Assembly (NCBI GenBank): GCA_963822575.1
Contig: CAWGHZ010000006.1
Span: 1 to 64,000 of the forward strand
Direction: 5' to 3'
From: CAWGHZ01 sp963822575
GTDB taxonomy: Bacteria; Pseudomonadota; Alphaproteobacteria; MPNO01; DASWLB01
DNA length: 64,000 bases
Below, piece by piece: positions 42,452-51,144 of this stretch (position 1 is the stretch's first letter; each line of letters opens with the position of its first letter). Under the pieces are notes generated by a model. The model did not search any database. It was not told where the DNA came from and saw only the letters and a program-made list of their open reading frames with translations. A program made the position numbers and the translations under genes.

Positions 42452-43750
42452 ATGCCCGACACCGCCGAACCGCGCGTCGTCCCGCCCGACCGCATCGATC
42501 TGCATTTCGACTGGGACCGCGCCATTCCCGCGCCCGGCCACGGCGGCGTCGATTTCGAGGAGCGGGTGAATTTCCGCCGCCTGCACGAGTACCGCCTCGG
42601 CCGGGCGAGACAGGCGCTCAAGAAATCCGGCTTCGGCGCGCTCCTTTGCTTCGACAACAACAACATCCGGTACCTTACCTCGACCGTCATAGGGGAGTGG
42701 TCGCGCGACAAGATGTGCCGCTACGCCCTGCTGGCGGGCGATGGCGAGCCGCATATCTGGGATTTCGGCTCGGCGGCCAAGCACCACCGGCTGCACGCGC
42801 CATGGCTGCCCAATGCGTGCTGTCACGCCGGCATGGTCGGGCTCAGGGGCACCGTGCCGCCCGACGTCGGGCTGATGAAGCGCGCGGCGGAGGAGATCGC
42901 CTCGCTCCTGAAGCAGGCGGGCGTCGCCAACATGCCGCTCGGCCTCGACATCGTCGAGCCGCCGATGATGTTCGAGCTGCAGCGCCTCGGCATCGACGTG
43001 CGCGACGGCCAGCAGGTCATGCTGGACGCGCGCGAGATCAAGAACATCGACGAGATCGTGCTGTTGAACCAGGCCGCCGCCATGGTCGACGGCGTCTACC
43101 AGATGATCTGGGAAGACCTGAAGCCCGGCGTGCGCGAGGCCGACCTCGTCGCGCGCGCCAACAAGATGCTCTACGAGATGGGCTCCGACGACGTCGAGGC
43201 GATCAACGCCATCTCGGGCGAGCGCTGCAACCCGCACCCGCACAACTTCACCGACCGGCTGGTGCGACCGGGCGACCAGGCCTTCTTCGACATCATCCAG
43301 TCCTTCATGGGCTACCGCACCTGCTATTACCGCACGTTCAACGTGGGCAAGGCGACGCCGGCCCAGCACGACGCCTACAAGCGCTGCCGCGAATGGCTCG
43401 ACGCGGCGATCGAGCTGGTGCGGCCCGGCGTCACCACCGACCGCATCGCCAGCGTGTGGCCGAAGGCGGAGGAGTTCGGCTTCTCCGATGAGATGGAGGC
43501 GTTCGCGCTCCAGTTCGGCCACGGGCTCGGCGTCGCTTTGCACGAGCGGCCGATCATCTCGCGGCTCTGCTCGCTCGACCACCCGGTCGAGATCAAGGAG
43601 GGGATGGTGTTCGCGCTCGAGACCTACTGCCCGGCGAAAGACGGGTTCTCGGCCGCGCGCATCGAGGAGGAGATGGTCGTCACCAAGGACGGGCCGCGCG
43701 TCATCACGCTGTTCCCGGCCGAGGAACTGCCCATCGCGAACCGTTACTGA
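42452..43750 (+). CDS. M24 (pita-bread) family hydrolase, DddP/creatinase-like
   Basis: This 432-residue protein has the creatinase-like N-domain and M24 C-domain. Conserved metal positions are D280, H357 (FGHGLG), E390 (ALETYC) and E405, but the second aspartate is replaced: the GYxxDxxRTF motif reads GYRTCYYRTF, with C291 there. That loss also occurs in metal-free creatinase. Length and layout are close to the DMSP lyase DddP, but no specific reaction is provable. GAGGAGG sets ATG 42452. Its stop overlaps the E1 alpha start (TGATG), tying it to a 2-oxo acid dehydrogenase operon. Confidence 0.8.
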   Translation: MPDTAEPRVVPPDRIDLHFDWDRAIPAPGHGGVDFEERVNFRRLHEYRLGRARQALKKSGFGALLCFDNNNIRYLTSTVIGEWSRDKMCRYALLAGDGEPHIWDFGSAAKHHRLHAPWLPNACCHAGMVGLRGTVPPDVGLMKRAAEEIASLLKQAGVANMPLGLDIVEPPMMFELQRLGIDVRDGQQVMLDAREIKNIDEIVLLNQAAAMVDGVYQMIWEDLKPGVREADLVARANKMLYEMGSDDVEAINAISGERCNPHPHNFTDRLVRPGDQAFFDIIQSFMGYRTCYYRTFNVGKATPAQHDAYKRCREWLDAAIELVRPGVTTDRIASVWPKAEEFGFSDEMEAFALQFGHGLGVALHERPIISRLCSLDHPVEIKEGMVFALETYCPAKDGFSAARIEEEMVVTKDGPRVITLFPAEELPIANRY

Positions 43751-44781
43751 TGGCCGCGCGGGCGAAGCCGCGGACGCGCGCCCGCGCGCGGGCGAACGAC
43801 GACATCGGCGAGGCGACGCGTCTCAAGCTTTGGCGCTCGCAGCTCCTGATCCGCGAAGCGGAGAAGCGCGCCTACGACCTGTTCCTCCAGAACCTGGTGA
43901 AGGGGACGAGCCATCTCTCGCTCGGGCAGGAGGCGGTGGCCGCGGGCTTCGCCACCGCCCAGAACCCCGACGATTGGACCTTCGCCACCTATCGCGGTCA
44001 CGCCCACACGCTGGCACGCGGCGCCCCCGTCGCGGGCGTGCTGGGCGAGCTGATGGGGCGCGATTGCGGGCTGATGCGCGGCAAGGGCGGCTCGATGCAC
44101 CTCACCGACGCCGCGCACGGCATGATGGGGTCGTACGCCATCGTCGGCGCGCATCTGCCCATCGCGATGGGCGCGGCCTGGTCGGCGCAGTATCGCGGCA
44201 CGAAGCAGGTCTCGGTCTGCTTCTTCGGCGACGGCACCACCAACATCGGCGCGTTCCACGAGGCGCTGAACATGGCCGCAGTGTGGAAGCTGCCGGTCGT
44301 GTTCGTGTGCGAGAACAACCTCTACATGGAATACACGCCCATCGCGCAAGTAACGGCCGTGCCGAATCCGGCGGCCGACCGCGCGGGGGCCTACGGGCTC
44401 GAATCCATCATCGTCGACGGCAACGACGCGGACGCGGTCTACCGCACGGCCGCCGCCGCCATCGCGCGTGCCCGCAAGGGCGATGGGCCGTCGCTCATCG
44501 AGGCCAAGACCTACCGCCATTCCGGCCATTCGCGCGCCGATCCGGCCAAGTACCGTCCCGACGCCGAGGTGAAGGACTGGCTCGCGCGCGATCCCATCCC
44601 GATGTACCGCGCCCGTCTCGCCGAGTTCGGCATCGCCGAGAAGGACATCGCGAAGATCGAGACGGAGGTGAAAAAGGCGGTGGACGACGCGACCGAGACG
44701 GCCAAGGCCTCCCCCGTGCCGGCGAACGAGCTGATTATGCGCGACGTCTATGCCGACGGGGGGGCCGCGTGGCGGAATTGA
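43750..44781 (+). CDS. 2-oxo acid dehydrogenase E1 component, alpha subunit (pyruvate/acetoin type)
   Basis: This 343-residue subunit has the ThDP motif GDGTTNIGAFHEALNMAA ending VCENN, and the phosphorylation-loop equivalents RHSGHSRADPAKYR. It forms an alpha2beta2 E1 with the next gene product and decarboxylates a 2-oxo acid, passing the acyl group to E2 lipoate. The first ~20 residues are Arg/Ala-rich. The start overlaps the M24 hydrolase stop by 1 bp. Pyruvate and acetoin dehydrogenases cannot be told apart here. Confidence 0.9.
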   Translation: MAARAKPRTRARARANDDIGEATRLKLWRSQLLIREAEKRAYDLFLQNLVKGTSHLSLGQEAVAAGFATAQNPDDWTFATYRGHAHTLARGAPVAGVLGELMGRDCGLMRGKGGSMHLTDAAHGMMGSYAIVGAHLPIAMGAAWSAQYRGTKQVSVCFFGDGTTNIGAFHEALNMAAVWKLPVVFVCENNLYMEYTPIAQVTAVPNPAADRAGAYGLESIIVDGNDADAVYRTAAAAIARARKGDGPSLIEAKTYRHSGHSRADPAKYRPDAEVKDWLARDPIPMYRARLAEFGIAEKDIAKIETEVKKAVDDATETAKASPVPANELIMRDVYADGGAAWRN

Positions 44782-45746
44782 CCTATCGCGAGGCGGTGGC
44801 CGACGGCATCGCGCAGGAGATGGCGCGCGACGAGCGCGTGGTGTTCCTGGGCGAGGACGTCGCCGGCGCGGGCGGCGTGTTCAAGGCGACCGTCGGCCTT
44901 CTCGAGAAGTTCGGGCCGAAGCGCGTGAAGGACACGCCGATCTCGGAGCAGGCGATCCTCGGCGCGGCGATGGGCGCGGCGATGACCGGACTGCGCCCCA
45001 TCGCCGAGATCATGTTCTCCGATTTCCTCGCCGTCTGCTGGGACCTGGTCGCGAACGAGATGGCGAAATCGCGCTACATGTCGAACGGCCAGCTCGAATG
45101 CCCGGTGGTGATCCGCACCGCCAATGGCGCGGGCTCGCGCTTCGGCGCGCAGCATTCGCAGTCGGTCGAGAACTGGGCGATGGCGGTCCCGGGCCTCAAG
45201 GTTGTCGCGCCCTCGACACCGGCCGACGCCAAGGGGCTGATCGCCGCGGCGGTGCGCGACCCCGACCCGGTGATCGTGTTCGAGCACAAGTCGCTCTATG
45301 CCGTGAAGGGCGAGGTGCCGGACGGCGAGCATGTCGACAGGCTGGGCACGGCAAAGATCGTGCGGCCGGGCGCGGACTGCACCATCCTCGCCCTCGGCCT
45401 CATGGTGCCGCGCGCGCTGGAAGCCGCCGCGAGTCTGGAAGCGAACGACGGCATCAAGGCGTGCGTGATCGATTTGCGCTCACTGGTGCCGCTCGACACG
45501 CAGACCATCCTGCGCGAAATCTCCCGCACCGGCCGGCTGTTCACCGTGGAGGAGAACCCGCGCCTCTGCGGCTGGGGCGCCGAGATCGCGTCGATCGCCG
45601 CCGAGGAATGCTTCTACGACCTCGACGCGCCGATCGTGCGCATCACTACCCCGCACGTGCCGCTGCCCGCCGCCGACGCGCTGGAGGACGCGACGATCCC
45701 GTCGGCTGCCCGCATCGCCGACACCGTGCGGCGGAACATGGGCTGA
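44769..45746 (+). CDS. 2-oxo acid dehydrogenase E1 component, beta subunit
   Basis: This 325-residue subunit begins VAELTYREAVADGIAQEMAR and contains GEDVAGAGGVFKATVGLLEKFG, DTPISEQAILGAAMGAA and the C-terminal LVPLDTQTILREISRTGRL of the transketolase C-domain. The GTG at 44769 is the only sensible start; it overlaps the end of E1 alpha by 13 bp. Rare GTG initiation plus overlap suggests production coupled to E1 alpha, which keeps the subunits equal. Confidence 0.92.
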   Translation: MAELTYREAVADGIAQEMARDERVVFLGEDVAGAGGVFKATVGLLEKFGPKRVKDTPISEQAILGAAMGAAMTGLRPIAEIMFSDFLAVCWDLVANEMAKSRYMSNGQLECPVVIRTANGAGSRFGAQHSQSVENWAMAVPGLKVVAPSTPADAKGLIAAAVRDPDPVIVFEHKSLYAVKGEVPDGEHVDRLGTAKIVRPGADCTILALGLMVPRALEAAASLEANDGIKACVIDLRSLVPLDTQTILREISRTGRLFTVEENPRLCGWGAEIASIAAEECFYDLDAPIVRITTPHVPLPAADALEDATIPSAARIADTVRRNMG

Positions 45747-45748
45747 CC

Positions 45749-47029
45749 GTGGACATCGTCATGCCGCAGCTCGGCGAGACGGTGAGCGAAGGCACCGTCA
45801 CCGCCTGGCACAAGAAGGTGGGCGAGCGCGTGCGCCGCGACGAGACCTTGTTCGACGTCTCGACCGACAAGGTCGACACTGAGGTGCCCGCGCCCGCCGA
45901 CGGGGTGGTCGCCGAGATTCGCGTGCAGGAAGGCACGACCGTCGCGGTCGGCACGGTGCTGGCGGTGATCACAGGCGACAGCGGGACGGCGGAGGCAACC
46001 CCCGACCCTATCCCTCCCCCTCAAGGGGGGAGGGAACCCGCGGCAATGGGCTTGTCTGGCCGTTCCGCCGACGCGGCGCCGACCGGCGGCATGGACGGCA
46101 TCGCATCGCCCCCTCCCCCCTTGAGGGGGAGGGTTGGGGAGGGGGGGCAGCGTAACAGGGACTCCCGAAGCCGGCCGCTGTCGCCGGCGGTGCGCAAGCT
46201 GGCGAGGGAGCACGGCATCGATCCCGGCGCGCTCGCCGGCTCGGGCGCAGACGGCAGGGTCACGCGGCGCGACATGGAGGCGGCGCTGAACGCCGGTCCC
46301 GCCACGAAGGCGGCGGGCGGCGACGAGCGCGTGCCTTTCTCGCGCATCCGCAAGCTCACCGCCCGGCACATGGTGCAGTCGAAGGCCGTCAGCCCGCATG
46401 TGCTGCAGGCGGTAGAGGCCGACTTTCACCGGGTCGAGCGGGCGCGCACCGCGTACGGCGAGCGCTGGAAGGCGCGCGAGGGGTTCGCGCTCTCCTATCT
46501 GCCGTTCATCGCCTATGCGGTGTGCCGCGCCATCGCCGATTTCCCGCGGATCAACGCCTCGGTCGAGCACGAGACGCTGCTGGTCCACAAATCGGTGCAT
46601 CTCGGCATCGCGGTCGATCTGACGCTCGAAGGACTCACCGTTCCCGTCGTGCGCGACGCGCAGGCGCGCGACCTGGCCGGGCTCGCCCGCGAGATCCGCA
46701 GCGTCGCCGAGGGCGCGCGCGCCGCCACGCTCGGTCCCGACGCATACGCCGGCGGTACCTACACGCTGTCGAACTCCGGCTCGTTCGGCACGCTGATCAC
46801 TGCGCCGATCATCAACCAGCCGCAGGTCGCGATCCTGTCGACCGACGGGGTGAAGAAGCGCCCGGTGGTGATCGAGGGGCCGGACGGCGACTCCATCGCC
46901 ATCCGCCCGATGGGCATCCTGGCGCAGTCGTTCGACCACCGCGCCATCGACGGCGCGTATTCGGCGGCTTTCCTCCGCCGCGTGGCCGAGATCGTCGCGA
47001 CGCGCGACTGGGTGACCGATCTCGGTTGA
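45749..47029 (+). CDS. 2-oxo acid dehydrogenase E2 (dihydrolipoyl acyltransferase) with repeat-derived linker
   Basis: The 426-residue protein has one lipoyl domain (1-77; lipoylated K41 in STDKVDTE), a linker, a peripheral-subunit-binding domain (~140-175, SPAVRKLAREHGIDP) and the catalytic acyltransferase domain with H397 in DHRAIDG. It starts at GTG 45749, two bases after E1 beta; ATG 45761 is an alternative. Residues ~88-133 of the linker are encoded by a palindromic repeat element read in frame, giving Pro/Gly-rich sequence. The linker is normally flexible and tolerant, so the enzyme is probably active. No E3 gene is in the window. Confidence 0.9.
   Translation: MDIVMPQLGETVSEGTVTAWHKKVGERVRRDETLFDVSTDKVDTEVPAPADGVVAEIRVQEGTTVAVGTVLAVITGDSGTAEATPDPIPPPQGGREPAAMGLSGRSADAAPTGGMDGIASPPPPLRGRVGEGGQRNRDSRSRPLSPAVRKLAREHGIDPGALAGSGADGRVTRRDMEAALNAGPATKAAGGDERVPFSRIRKLTARHMVQSKAVSPHVLQAVEADFHRVERARTAYGERWKAREGFALSYLPFIAYAVCRAIADFPRINASVEHETLLVHKSVHLGIAVDLTLEGLTVPVVRDAQARDLAGLAREIRSVAEGARAATLGPDAYAGGTYTLSNSGSFGTLITAPIINQPQVAILSTDGVKKRPVVIEGPDGDSIAIRPMGILAQSFDHRAIDGAYSAAFLRRVAEIVATRDWVTDLG
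46011..46147. repeat. Palindromic repeat element inserted in frame in the E2 gene
   Basis: Two inverted G/C tracts bound the block: TCCCTCCCCC / GGGGGAGGGA at 46011-46035 and CCTCCCCCC / GGGGGAGG at about 46110-46133, running on into GGTTGGGGAGGGG. This design is familiar as an intergenic repeat in alphaproteobacteria. Here it lies in coding DNA, is free of stop codons in the E2 frame and has kept the reading frame. Confidence 0.75.
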
Positions 47030-48217
47030 ATGACCGACCTCCCCACCATCCGCCTCGCGCCGGGGCACCAGAAGCGGGCGCGCGCCGGCCACCCGTGGGT
47101 CTATTCCAACGAGATCGCGATGGATGCGGCGGCCAAGTCGCTGGCACCGGGAACGGCGGTGCGGCTTGTAGACGCGAACGGCGCTTATGTCGCGACCTGC
47201 GCGTTCAACCCGCATTCGCTGATCGCGGGCCGCGTGCTCTCGCGTGACGCGGGCGAAGCGATCGACGCGGCGTTCCTGCGCGCGCGGCTCGACCGCGCGC
47301 TCGTCCTTCGCGAACGCCTCTTTGGCGAGCCGTTCTACCGCCTCGTCCATGCCGAGGCGGACGGGCTGCCCGGCCTCGTCATCGACCGGTTCGGCCGCAC
47401 GCTGGTGGTCGAGATCAACGCCGCCGGGATGGAGCGCCTGACCGAGCCGCTGCTTGCCGCGCTCGACGCGGTGGCGGACCCGCGCACCGTGGTCCTGCGC
47501 GCCGACAACCCGGTGCGCCGGCTCGAAGGGTTGGCGCTCGAGGTGCGCGTCGCCAAGGGCACGGTGGAGGGGCCGGTCGCCCTTGCCGAGAACGGTGCGC
47601 GCTTCTTCGCCGACGTCGCCCAGGGTCAGAAGACCGGCTGGTTCTACGATCAGCGCGAATCGCGCGCCCGCGTCGCCGCGCTGGCCGCCGGCGCGCGCGT
47701 GCTCGACCTCTACGCCTTCACCGGCGGGTTCGGGGTTCTCGCGGCGGCGCGCGGCGCGGCGGAGGTCACGCTGGTCGACCGGTCGCAGCCGGCCCTGGAG
47801 CTTGCCACGCGCGCCGCCGAGGCGAACGGCGTCGCCGAGCGCTGCCACTTCGTGCGGGCGGAGGCGTTCGACATGCTGGAACGGCTCGCCGAGACGAACG
47901 AGACGTTCGACGTGGTCGTCGCCGATCCGCCCGCCTTCGTGCCGACGAAGAAGGATCTGGGCGCGGGGCTTCGCGGCTACCGTAAGCTGATGCGGCTCGC
48001 CGCCGCGCGCGTCGCGCCGGGCGGGCTCTTGTTCGTGGCGTCGTGCTCGCACCATGTGGGGCGCGACGCCTTCGCGGGCGAGCTAGCCCGCGCGCTCGCC
48101 GACGCAAACCGCGAGGGCCGCATCCTCGCCGCCGCAGGCGCCGGGCCGGACCATCCCGTCCACCCGCATCTTCCCGAGTCGGCCTATCTCAAATCGCTAC
48201 TGGTCGCCCTCGACTGA
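47030..48217 (+). CDS. Class I SAM-dependent rRNA methyltransferase (RlmI family)
   Basis: This 395-residue protein has an N-terminal PUA domain (HQKRARAGHPWVYSNEIA), a middle EEHEE-like domain and a C-terminal Rossmann methyltransferase with LDLYAFTGGFGVLAAARGA (SAM site) and the catalytic loop ADPPAFVPTKKDL. RlmI methylates C1962 of 23S rRNA at position 5; other members act on nearby cytosines. The ATG follows the E2 stop with no gap (TGAATG), so it is translated from the same mRNA, though functionally unrelated. Confidence 0.9.
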   Translation: MTDLPTIRLAPGHQKRARAGHPWVYSNEIAMDAAAKSLAPGTAVRLVDANGAYVATCAFNPHSLIAGRVLSRDAGEAIDAAFLRARLDRALVLRERLFGEPFYRLVHAEADGLPGLVIDRFGRTLVVEINAAGMERLTEPLLAALDAVADPRTVVLRADNPVRRLEGLALEVRVAKGTVEGPVALAENGARFFADVAQGQKTGWFYDQRESRARVAALAAGARVLDLYAFTGGFGVLAAARGAAEVTLVDRSQPALELATRAAEANGVAERCHFVRAEAFDMLERLAETNETFDVVVADPPAFVPTKKDLGAGLRGYRKLMRLAAARVAPGGLLFVASCSHHVGRDAFAGELARALADANREGRILAAAGAGPDHPVHPHLPESAYLKSLLVALD

Positions 48218-48272
48218 CGGGGGGCGTCCGGCGCATCATGCGGCGACCGACAGAACAAGAGGGAGCGCAACC

Positions 48273-48890
48273 ATGCTCAAGATGATCGGACGGGCCAGCT
48301 CGGCCAACGTGCAGAAGGTGCTGTGGCTCTGCGACGAGATCGGCCTTGCGTACGAGCGCGAGGACGCCGGTCTGCATTACGGGCGCACCCGCGATCCCGA
48401 CTACATCGCGATGAACCCGAACTCGACCGTCCCCACCATCATCGACGACGGGTTCGTGCTGTGGGAGTCGAACTCGATCGTCCGCTACCTTTGCAACAAG
48501 CACAAATCCGACCTCTACCCGACCGAGATCAAGGAGCGCGCACTGGCCGAGCGCTGGATGGACTGGCAGCTCGCGGTGTATGGCCCGGCGATGGCGCCGG
48601 TGTTCCAGGGGCTGATCCGCACGAAGCCCGAGGACCGCAACATGGCGGCGATCAAGGCCGGGCGCGACCGCTGGTCGAAGGCCGTCGCGATCCTCGACCG
48701 CTATCTGGGCGAGAACGAATATCTCGCCGGGCCGCGCTTCACCATCGGCGATATCCCGTGCGGAATCATGACCTATCGCTGGTTCGCGCTCGACATCGAG
48801 CGCGAGGACTATCCCAACGTGCGGCGCTGGTACGACGCGCTCGCCCAGCGCCCGGCGTACAAGAAACACATCATGATCACCATGACCTGA
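48273..48890 (+). CDS. Glutathione S-transferase
   Basis: This 205-residue cytosolic protein has the thioredoxin-like N-domain with RASSANVQKVLWLCDEIGL, the conserved cis-proline in STVPTIIDDGFVLWESNSIV, and the helical C-domain with GPRFTIGDIPCGI carrying the N-cap Asp. The active-site residue is probably Ser4/5 of that first loop, as in beta/theta-like bacterial GSTs. It likely conjugates glutathione to electrophiles or takes part in aromatic catabolism. It converges with the MarR gene at 48898. Confidence 0.92.
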   Translation: MLKMIGRASSANVQKVLWLCDEIGLAYEREDAGLHYGRTRDPDYIAMNPNSTVPTIIDDGFVLWESNSIVRYLCNKHKSDLYPTEIKERALAERWMDWQLAVYGPAMAPVFQGLIRTKPEDRNMAAIKAGRDRWSKAVAILDRYLGENEYLAGPRFTIGDIPCGIMTYRWFALDIEREDYPNVRRWYDALAQRPAYKKHIMITMT

Positions 48891-48897
48891 GGGCGCT

Positions 48898-49410
48898 TCA
48901 GTCGCGCTTGGGCCCGTTTTCGTGAAAGCGGATCGCGCGGTCGAGCGACGCCAGAACGCTGCGCCGTTCGGCCGCGCCGAGTTCGGCGAGGATGCGCGCC
49001 TCGGCCCGCTCGGCCGCCGCCGCCAGCTGCACCAGCAGGCGTCGGCCATTCGGCGTCAGGAACAGCGCCTTGGCGCGCCGGTCGGTGCGCCCGGTGGTGC
49101 GCCGGATCAGCCGCTTCGCCTCCAGCCGGCGGACCACGCCGCTCACCGTGGTGCGGTCGCAGCGCAACGCATTGCCGAGGCGAAGCTGGTCGATCCCAGG
49201 GATCGCCGCGACGACCCTGAGCGCGCCATACTGCACCGGCGTGACGCCGAATCCGGCGGTTTCCTCCGTGAAGAAAGAATCGGCGATCTGGTGCACGCGG
49301 CGGATCAGATAGCCGGGAGCGCCGGCAACCAGTTCCGCCGCGTCCGGCGCCTCGTCGCCGCGCACCGTCGCCACGTGCGGTGCCGCAACGCGCCGCGTTC
49401 TTGTTTTCAT
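48898..49410 (-). CDS. MarR family transcriptional regulator
   Basis: This 170-residue protein has a winged helix-turn-helix: TPVQYGALRVVAAIPGIDQL, recognition helix RLGNALRCDRTTVSGVVRRLE and wing RRTTGRTDRRAKALFLTPNG, flanked by dimerisation helices. ATG 49410 was chosen since the residues before it are antisense noise. It is divergent from the RidA gene and may control that gene and the GST, as MarR proteins often sense small aromatic compounds. Confidence 0.9.
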   Translation of the reverse strand: MKTRTRRVAAPHVATVRGDEAPDAAELVAGAPGYLIRRVHQIADSFFTEETAGFGVTPVQYGALRVVAAIPGIDQLRLGNALRCDRTTVSGVVRRLEAKRLIRRTTGRTDRRAKALFLTPNGRRLLVQLAAAAERAEARILAELGAAERRSVLASLDRAIRFHENGPKRD

Positions 49411-49590
49411 GTCGCTCCGATGCGTCCGAAGCCGCGTCGCCGAACCCGGCAGGAATGTGCGTCGGCCGACATAGCAGAACGGCGCGCGCCGCGCAAACCG
49501 CGCGGCGCACGTCTGGCGGGCCGCGCCGGGGGCCGCTAATCTCAGCCATCGGCCGCGGGCGCGGCCGGCACGGAGAACGAGGAGACATTC

Positions 49591-49980
49591 ATGGCGAAGC
49601 GCATCCGGCTGCAGGGCCCCGGCATTCCCGAGCATCACGGCCAGCCGTTCCCGGCGGCGATCAGGATCGGCAACATGGTGTTCTCCGCCGCGGTCGGCGG
49701 CGAGGACCCGGCGACCGGCAAGCTGCCCGAGAGCCTGGACGACCAGGTGCGTCACGCGTTCGACAACGTGCGCCGCATGATGGAGAAGGCCGGCGGCTCG
49801 CCCGCCGACATCGCCAAAGTGGAGGTCACGCTGAAGGACCGCAACGACCGGCCGACGCTCAACAAATACTGGATCGCCATGTTCCCGGACGAGAATGACC
49901 GGCCGGTGCGCCACACCGGCGCCGCCGACCTGCCCGGCGGCAGGCTGGTGCAGCTCGAATTCGTCGCGGTGATCTCATAG
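49591..49980 (+). CDS. RidA/YjgF family protein
   Basis: This 129-residue protein has the trimeric RidA fold: MVFSAAVGGEDPATGKLPES, QVRHAFDNVRRMMEKAGGSPADIAKVEVTL and LVQLEFVAVIS. The catalytic Arg of true imine deaminases (in the AR/SRS segment) appears as R in RPVRHTGAADLP. It may detoxify reactive enamines or act in a catabolic hydrolysis step. GAGGAGACATTC precedes the ATG. It lies next to the MarR gene and opposite the LLM oxidoreductase. Confidence 0.88.
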   Translation: MAKRIRLQGPGIPEHHGQPFPAAIRIGNMVFSAAVGGEDPATGKLPESLDDQVRHAFDNVRRMMEKAGGSPADIAKVEVTLKDRNDRPTLNKYWIAMFPDENDRPVRHTGAADLPGGRLVQLEFVAVIS

Positions 49981-50028
49981 GCGCGATCGGGGGCGCCCGG
50001 ACGGCTGGGCGCCGTGACGGTCCGGGCC

Positions 50029-51110
50029 CTACGCGGCGCGGCGCTTCTTGTGCTTGCCCTTGAAGGCGGGGGCGACCTCTTCCATGAACCGGGCCATCTC
50101 GTCCTTCACCTGGTTGTGCGGCTTCAGCCCGACGTTGAAGTAGAGGATGATCTCCGTCACGCCTGCCCGCTCGGCCTTAGCGATGGTCTCCATCATGTGG
50201 TCGGGCGGGCCCAGCAGCACCGAATTGTCGGTAGATTCTCGGGCTTCATCTTGTTCAGGTTGTCGACCATGCCAACGAAGTAGCGGTAGGTCGGCGGCGC
50301 GGTCTTGGGATCGCCCGGGAGCGCCGGCACCACGCATTCCTGGAAGTAGCGGAGCTGGCGCTTGCGCGCGGCGCGCTCGGCGGCCGGATTGTCGGCGAAG
50401 TGGGTGAAGTAGCTGCACATCAGCTTGCCCGGCTTGTGGCCCGCCTTCACGCACGCCTCGGAATAGATCTCGTTCACCTCCTTGAGCCCGCCGAACGCCA
50501 TGGCCGTGGCGAAGGGCGCAACCAGGATGTTGAGCCCGAGCCGGGCCGCGAGCTCCACCGACGGGCGCGAGAAGCAGGCGACGTAGATCGGGATCGGCTT
50601 TTGGATCGGCTGCGGCGTGATCTGGATGTCGTCGAAGTCGAAATACTTGCCGTGATGGCTCAGCGGCCCCTGGCCGGCCCACAGCCCCTTCAGCACCTCC
50701 AGCCCTTCGGCGAACACGGTCGCGTTGTCCGCAAACAGGTCGCCATGGCCGAGCGGGCCGTACTCGCGCCGGTCATAGCCGCGCCCGGCGGCGAAGTCGA
50801 CGCGCCCGCCCGACAGCATGTCGAGCGACGCCCACTGCTCGGCGACGCGTATCGGGTGGTGCAGCGGCAGAACCGTGACGGCGGGCGCGAGGCGGATGTG
50901 CTTGGTCTGCGCCGCGACGTTCGCCAGCACGATGTCGGGGCAGGACAAGACGCCCAGGGTGGAGAAGTGATGCTCGCCGATCCAGGCCGAGTTCATGCCC
51001 AGTCGGTCGGCGTAGATCGCCTCGTCGACGATGTCGGCGATGAACCGGTTCGGTTCGCGCCTGTTGTTCAAATAGAAATTGTCGCTGAGCGTGAAGTAGC
51101 CGAATTCCAT
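50029..51110 (-). pseudogene. LLM class flavin-dependent oxidoreductase, frameshifted
   Basis: The N-terminal frame from ATG 51110 covers a luciferase-like barrel: MEFGYFTLSDNFYLNNRREP, GEHHFSTLGVLSCPDIVLANVA, LPLHHPIRVAEQWASLDMLSGGRVDFAAGRG. The C-terminal frame resumes near 50238 with STDNSVLLGPPDHMMETI and ends at 50029. The join needs one extra G (GAGAATC to GAGGAATC), giving KPEESTDNSV. It is a single-base deletion or a sequencing error. If intact it would be an FMN-dependent monooxygenase of about 360 residues. A similar paralogue at 61512-62511 is also frameshifted. Confidence 0.82.
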
Positions 51111-51144
51111 TGGAGTCCCGTTCAGTCTGTCCGGAGCCGTTCCC

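Noticed and set aside
42446..43582. 378-codon open frame antisense to the M24 hydrolase
   Set aside because: Shadow frame; composition is Arg/His/Val-rich with no fold signature.
44748..48055. Long minus-strand frames through the dehydrogenase operon
   Set aside because: They mirror E1 beta, E2 and RlmI coding sequence and have no plausible starts or motifs.
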